Below are positions 23,473 through 26,379 of a stretch of 26,379 nucleotides of DNA, in pieces. The notes beneath the pieces were generated by a model. The model worked only from the letters and a program-made list of their open reading frames with translations, was not told the origin of the DNA and did not search any database. The stretch lies in the IMG/VR virus record IMGVR_UViG_3300027734_000277, positions 1 to 26,379 of that record. The stretch is one strand, 5' to 3'. The position numbers and the translations under genes are program-made. The first letter of the stretch is position 1, and the number at the start of each line of letters is the position of its first letter. The stretch is from a virus.

Positions 23473-24129
23473 ATGAGTATTGTAAAGGGATTAAAGAACA
23501 TCGAAACCCTACTCGAAAAGCCAAAGTATGATGAGAATGCACCAAAGGTTAAGTGGCTAAAACTTGCCGATGGACAATCAGTAAAGATCCGATTCATTGA
23601 AGAGTTGGACGAAGATTCTGCAAACTATAATGCAGAGCGTGGACTTGCACTAGTTGTTAAGGAACACACAAATCCAAAGGACTACAAGCGTAAGGCTGTA
23701 GATACAATGGAAACAGAAGGTCGTGACTGGGCAGAAGAGATGCATCGCAAAGATCCAAAGGCTGGCTGGAGAGCACGTCTTCGTTTCTACTGCAACGTTC
23801 TTGTAGACGACGGCATTGAAGCACCATATGTTGCAATCTGGAACATGGGTATTAGCAAGCAGTCATCATTTAATACAATTCGTGAGTATGCTCTTGAAAC
23901 AGGAAGCATCTCTAACGTACTATGGAAGTTAAAGCGTAATGGTCAGGGAACTGAAACTAATTACACACTAATTCCATCAGCACCAGATAAGGAACCATTT
24001 GCTTGGGGAGATATCAAGCCATATCCACTAGAGTCTGCATTACGCAAGATTCCATACGCAGAACAAGAAGCGTTCTATTTGGGGTTTGACACTCCATCTG
24101 TAACTTCATCTACCAACACAGATTGGTAA
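23473..24129 (+). CDS. Phage single-stranded DNA-binding protein
   Basis: A 218-residue protein resembling the gp32-like binding proteins of actinophages: WLKLADGQSVKIRFIEELDE, a later VVKEHTNPKDYKRKA, then RLRFYCNVLVDDGIEAPYVA and KLKRNGQG, a positively charged beta-barrel surface. It coats single strands exposed by the helicase. The only cysteine is in RFYC, so no zinc site of the gp32 kind can form. The protein ends in DW, an aromatic end comparable to the partner-binding tip of other SSBs. A strong AAGGAG (from 23461), a candidate promoter and CGT/CGC for nearly all arginines point to high production. It lies between primase and polymerase genes. Confidence 0.7.
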   Translation: MSIVKGLKNIETLLEKPKYDENAPKVKWLKLADGQSVKIRFIEELDEDSANYNAERGLALVVKEHTNPKDYKRKAVDTMETEGRDWAEEMHRKDPKAGWRARLRFYCNVLVDDGIEAPYVAIWNMGISKQSSFNTIREYALETGSISNVLWKLKRNGQGTETNYTLIPSAPDKEPFAWGDIKPYPLESALRKIPYAEQEAFYLGFDTPSVTSSTNTDW

Positions 24130-24130
24130 T

Positions 24131-26379
24131 ATGAACTACGTAGGCTTACACGTACATACCCATTACTCACTATTTGACGGCGTAGCAACTCCAAAAGAGT
24201 ATGTTGACCGTGCTAGTGCTTTAGGTATGCCAGCAATCGCAATCACAGACCATGGTACGTTATCTGGTCATCGTGAGATGTATCGCATGGCTAAAGAAAA
24301 GGGTATTAGGCCGATTCTAGGTCTAGAAGGATACATGTGTGCAGACATATCTGATAAACGAGATAAGTCTGAAAGAGAAGGTCAACAAGATCTTGTCTAT
24401 AACCACATTATCCTTCTAGCCAAGAATAAATTAGGTTTAGAAAACCTTAACAAGATTAGTGAACTATCATGGACAGATGGTTTTTTTAAGAAGCCAAGGT
24501 TTGATTTTGATATTCTACAAAAATATCGTGAAGGTATTATTGTAACCTCTGCTTGTCCAAGTAGTGTTATTGTTAAGGCTTTAGAAGAAGAAGAGTTTGC
24601 TCTTGCTAAAAAGTATATTCAATGGTTTAAAGATACTTTTGGTAGCGACTACTATATTGAAGTAATGCCACATAATGAAGCCCAGATAAATAAGTACCTA
24701 ATAGAACTTGCAGATGAGTTTAATATTAAGGTTGTTGTTACACCAGACTGTCACCATGTTGACCAATCACAAAGAGAAGTACAAGAGTTTAAGTTGTTGC
24801 TTAACACACATGGCAAAGTAAATAAAGAAGCAACATATGAAAAGTCAAAAAAGCAACCAGACATGATGAAGCGACTTGACTATCTATATGGAGAAGATCG
24901 CCAGATAACATTTAACAAGTTTGACATTCACCTTTTGTCTTATGAAGAGATGAAGGCAGCGATGGAATTGCAGGGTATTGATAGACCTGACATCTATGCT
25001 AATACACTACTACTAGCAGATACAGTAGAAGACTATGAGATACAAGATGGACTAAACCTGCTACCAGTTCAATACAAAAGCCCAGATAAAGAACTTGCTA
25101 AAATATCTTTAGAAGGCTTACAACTAAGAGGTTTGTCAGAAAACAAAGAATACCTAGATAGACTTGATGAAGAACTTAAGATTATTAAAGATAAGAAGTT
25201 TGCACCATACTTTCTTGTTGTTCAAAGCATGATTGCTTGGGCTAAGAAGGAAGGTATTATGGTTGGTCCAGGTCGAGGATCTGCTGCTGGTTCTTTAGTC
25301 TGCTACTCACTTGGTATTACAGATATTGATCCAATTAAATATGGTCTGCTGTTCTTCCGATTTATTAATCCAGAACGTAATGACTTTCCTGATATTGATA
25401 CAGATATTCAAGATAACAGACGTGATGAAGTTAAAGACTATCTTGTTAGACAATATAGACACGTTGCATCTATTGCAACATTCCTTGAATTTAAAGACAA
25501 GGGTGTTGTACGAGATGTAGCAAGAGTACTAGACATTCCTTTAACAGATGTAAACAAGGTTTTAAAGTTAGTAGATACTTGGGATGAATACTGTTCATCA
25601 AAGACTACTGTTTGGTTTAGAGAAAAGTATCCAGAGGTGGAGGTTTATGGTGAACAATTACGTGGTCGTATTCGTGGTACTGGTATACACGCTGCTGGTG
25701 TGGTCACTAGCAAAGATCCGATTTTTAGGTTTGCTCCAATGGAAACGAGATCTAGTCCTGGGTCTGATGAACGTATACCTGTGGTTGGTGTCGACATGGA
25801 AGAGGCTGAACGCATCGGGCTTATAAAAATTGATGCACTTGGTCTTAAAACATTAAGTGTTATTCAAGATGCAGTTGCTATGATTAAAGAAAATCATTAT
25901 AAAGATATTGACTTAGATTCTCTTGATCTTGCAGATGCAAAGGTTTATGAAATGCTTTCTGATGGATATACAAAAGGTGTCTTCCAGTGTGAAGCAACAC
26001 CATACACAAACCTTCTTGTTAAGATGGGTGTAAAGAATTTTAATGAACTTGCTGCATCAAATGCACTTGTTCGTCCTGGTGCTATGAATACTATTGGTAA
26101 AGATTATATTGCTCGCAAACATGGCAAGCAAAATGTATCTTATATTCACCAGATTATGAAAGAGTTTACGGAGGATACTTATGGCTGTGTTCTTTACCAA
26201 GAGCAAGTTATGCAAGCATGTGTACACCTTGGACAAATGTCCATGTCGGAATCAGATAAAGTTAGAAAAATCATTGGCAAGAAGAAGGATGCTAAAGAGT
26301 TTGATGTATACAAAGAACAATTTGTCAAAGGTGCTTCTGCCTATATTACTCCCAATAAGGCTCTTGATCTATGGCACGA
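24131..26379 (+). CDS. dnaE: DNA polymerase III alpha subunit (DnaE type), 3' end missing
   Basis: The frame is open from ATG 24131 to the window end, 749 complete codons. The N-terminal PHP domain has all nine metal-ligand positions filled: H7, H9, D16, H41, E66, H92, C142, D206 and H208. The C-family polymerase core follows: GPGRGSAAGS from residue 379, the catalytic PDIDTDI with D421 and D423, and KIDALGLKTL with the third Asp, D568. Later blocks (FQCEATPY, ALVRPGAM, YQEQVMQ) fit the fingers region. It replicates phage DNA independently of the host alpha subunit. The start is one base after the previous stop and lacks a good ribosome binding site, so production is probably low and coupled to the binding protein. 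Full DnaE proteins have about 1100-1200 residues, so roughly a third lies outside the window. Confidence 0.95.
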   Translation, partial: MNYVGLHVHTHYSLFDGVATPKEYVDRASALGMPAIAITDHGTLSGHREMYRMAKEKGIRPILGLEGYMCADISDKRDKSEREGQQDLVYNHIILLAKNKLGLENLNKISELSWTDGFFKKPRFDFDILQKYREGIIVTSACPSSVIVKALEEEEFALAKKYIQWFKDTFGSDYYIEVMPHNEAQINKYLIELADEFNIKVVVTPDCHHVDQSQREVQEFKLLLNTHGKVNKEATYEKSKKQPDMMKRLDYLYGEDRQITFNKFDIHLLSYEEMKAAMELQGIDRPDIYANTLLLADTVEDYEIQDGLNLLPVQYKSPDKELAKISLEGLQLRGLSENKEYLDRLDEELKIIKDKKFAPYFLVVQSMIAWAKKEGIMVGPGRGSAAGSLVCYSLGITDIDPIKYGLLFFRFINPERNDFPDIDTDIQDNRRDEVKDYLVRQYRHVASIATFLEFKDKGVVRDVARVLDIPLTDVNKVLKLVDTWDEYCSSKTTVWFREKYPEVEVYGEQLRGRIRGTGIHAAGVVTSKDPIFRFAPMETRSSPGSDERIPVVGVDMEEAERIGLIKIDALGLKTLSVIQDAVAMIKENHYKDIDLDSLDLADAKVYEMLSDGYTKGVFQCEATPYTNLLVKMGVKNFNELAASNALVRPGAMNTIGKDYIARKHGKQNVSYIHQIMKEFTEDTYGCVLYQEQVMQACVHLGQMSMSESDKVRKIIGKKKDAKEFDVYKEQFVKGASAYITPNKALDLWH

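Noticed and set aside
25311-25826. Two + strand frames (69 and 80 codons) near the window end.
   Set aside because: They lie inside the open DnaE frame, which carries the catalytic motifs in the right order through this stretch.

Overview
This window is the middle of a tailed-phage (Caudoviricetes) genome with a long tail, of siphovirus type. All recognisable genes lie on the + strand, packed with 1-14 nt overlaps or very short gaps. The DNA is clearly AT-rich, with AGA the usual arginine codon. The gene set and order (tape measure with a conserved C-terminal tail, MerR-like helix-turn-helix protein, DnaB-type helicase, compact primase, phage single-strand binding protein, DnaE polymerase) resemble larger actinobacteriophages. 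Together with a candidate leaderless gene start, this suggests an actinobacterial host with fairly low GC, possibly aquatic. The host is inference; no marker in the window fixes it. I see no integrase, tRNA, CRISPR array or insertion sequence.

Positions 2-2214 hold the head-to-tail connector cassette: a truncated adaptor, a stopper-like protein, a neck/tail-completion protein and a tail-terminator-like protein, joined by overlapping stops and starts. Positions 2220-2992 form a self-contained transcription unit for the major tail tube protein: an extended -10 promoter, a strong Shine-Dalgarno sequence, a gene with a codon choice unlike its neighbours, and a strong rho-independent terminator. 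Positions 2998-4128 hold two paralogous tail assembly chaperone genes, each behind its own extended -10 promoter. The first is long (shared N-terminal domain plus a C-terminal extension) and the second is short (N-terminal domain only). Most long-tailed phages make such a pair from one locus by programmed frameshifting; here the pair appears to be made by gene duplication. Positions 4149-12617 encode a 2822-residue tape measure protein.

Positions 12618-19652 encode the tail tip: a distal-tail-like protein, a 1438-residue hub/tip protein with a lectin-like region, and three smaller structural proteins including a probable fibre. A fourth extended -10 promoter (19645-19653) drives a small beta-rich protein (19671-20111). 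The switch from structural to replication genes occurs on the same strand with no terminator that I can see. A zinc-ribbon protein and a helix-turn-helix protein sit exactly at this junction.

Positions 20808-26379 are the replication module: two small conserved-looking proteins (the second a possible helicase loader), DnaB-like helicase, CHC2/TOPRIM primase, single-strand binding protein with its own candidate promoter, and the first ~750 residues of a DNA polymerase III alpha subunit. This polymerase keeps all nine expected metal ligands of the PHP domain, so it may carry its own proofreading activity. The window ends inside it.
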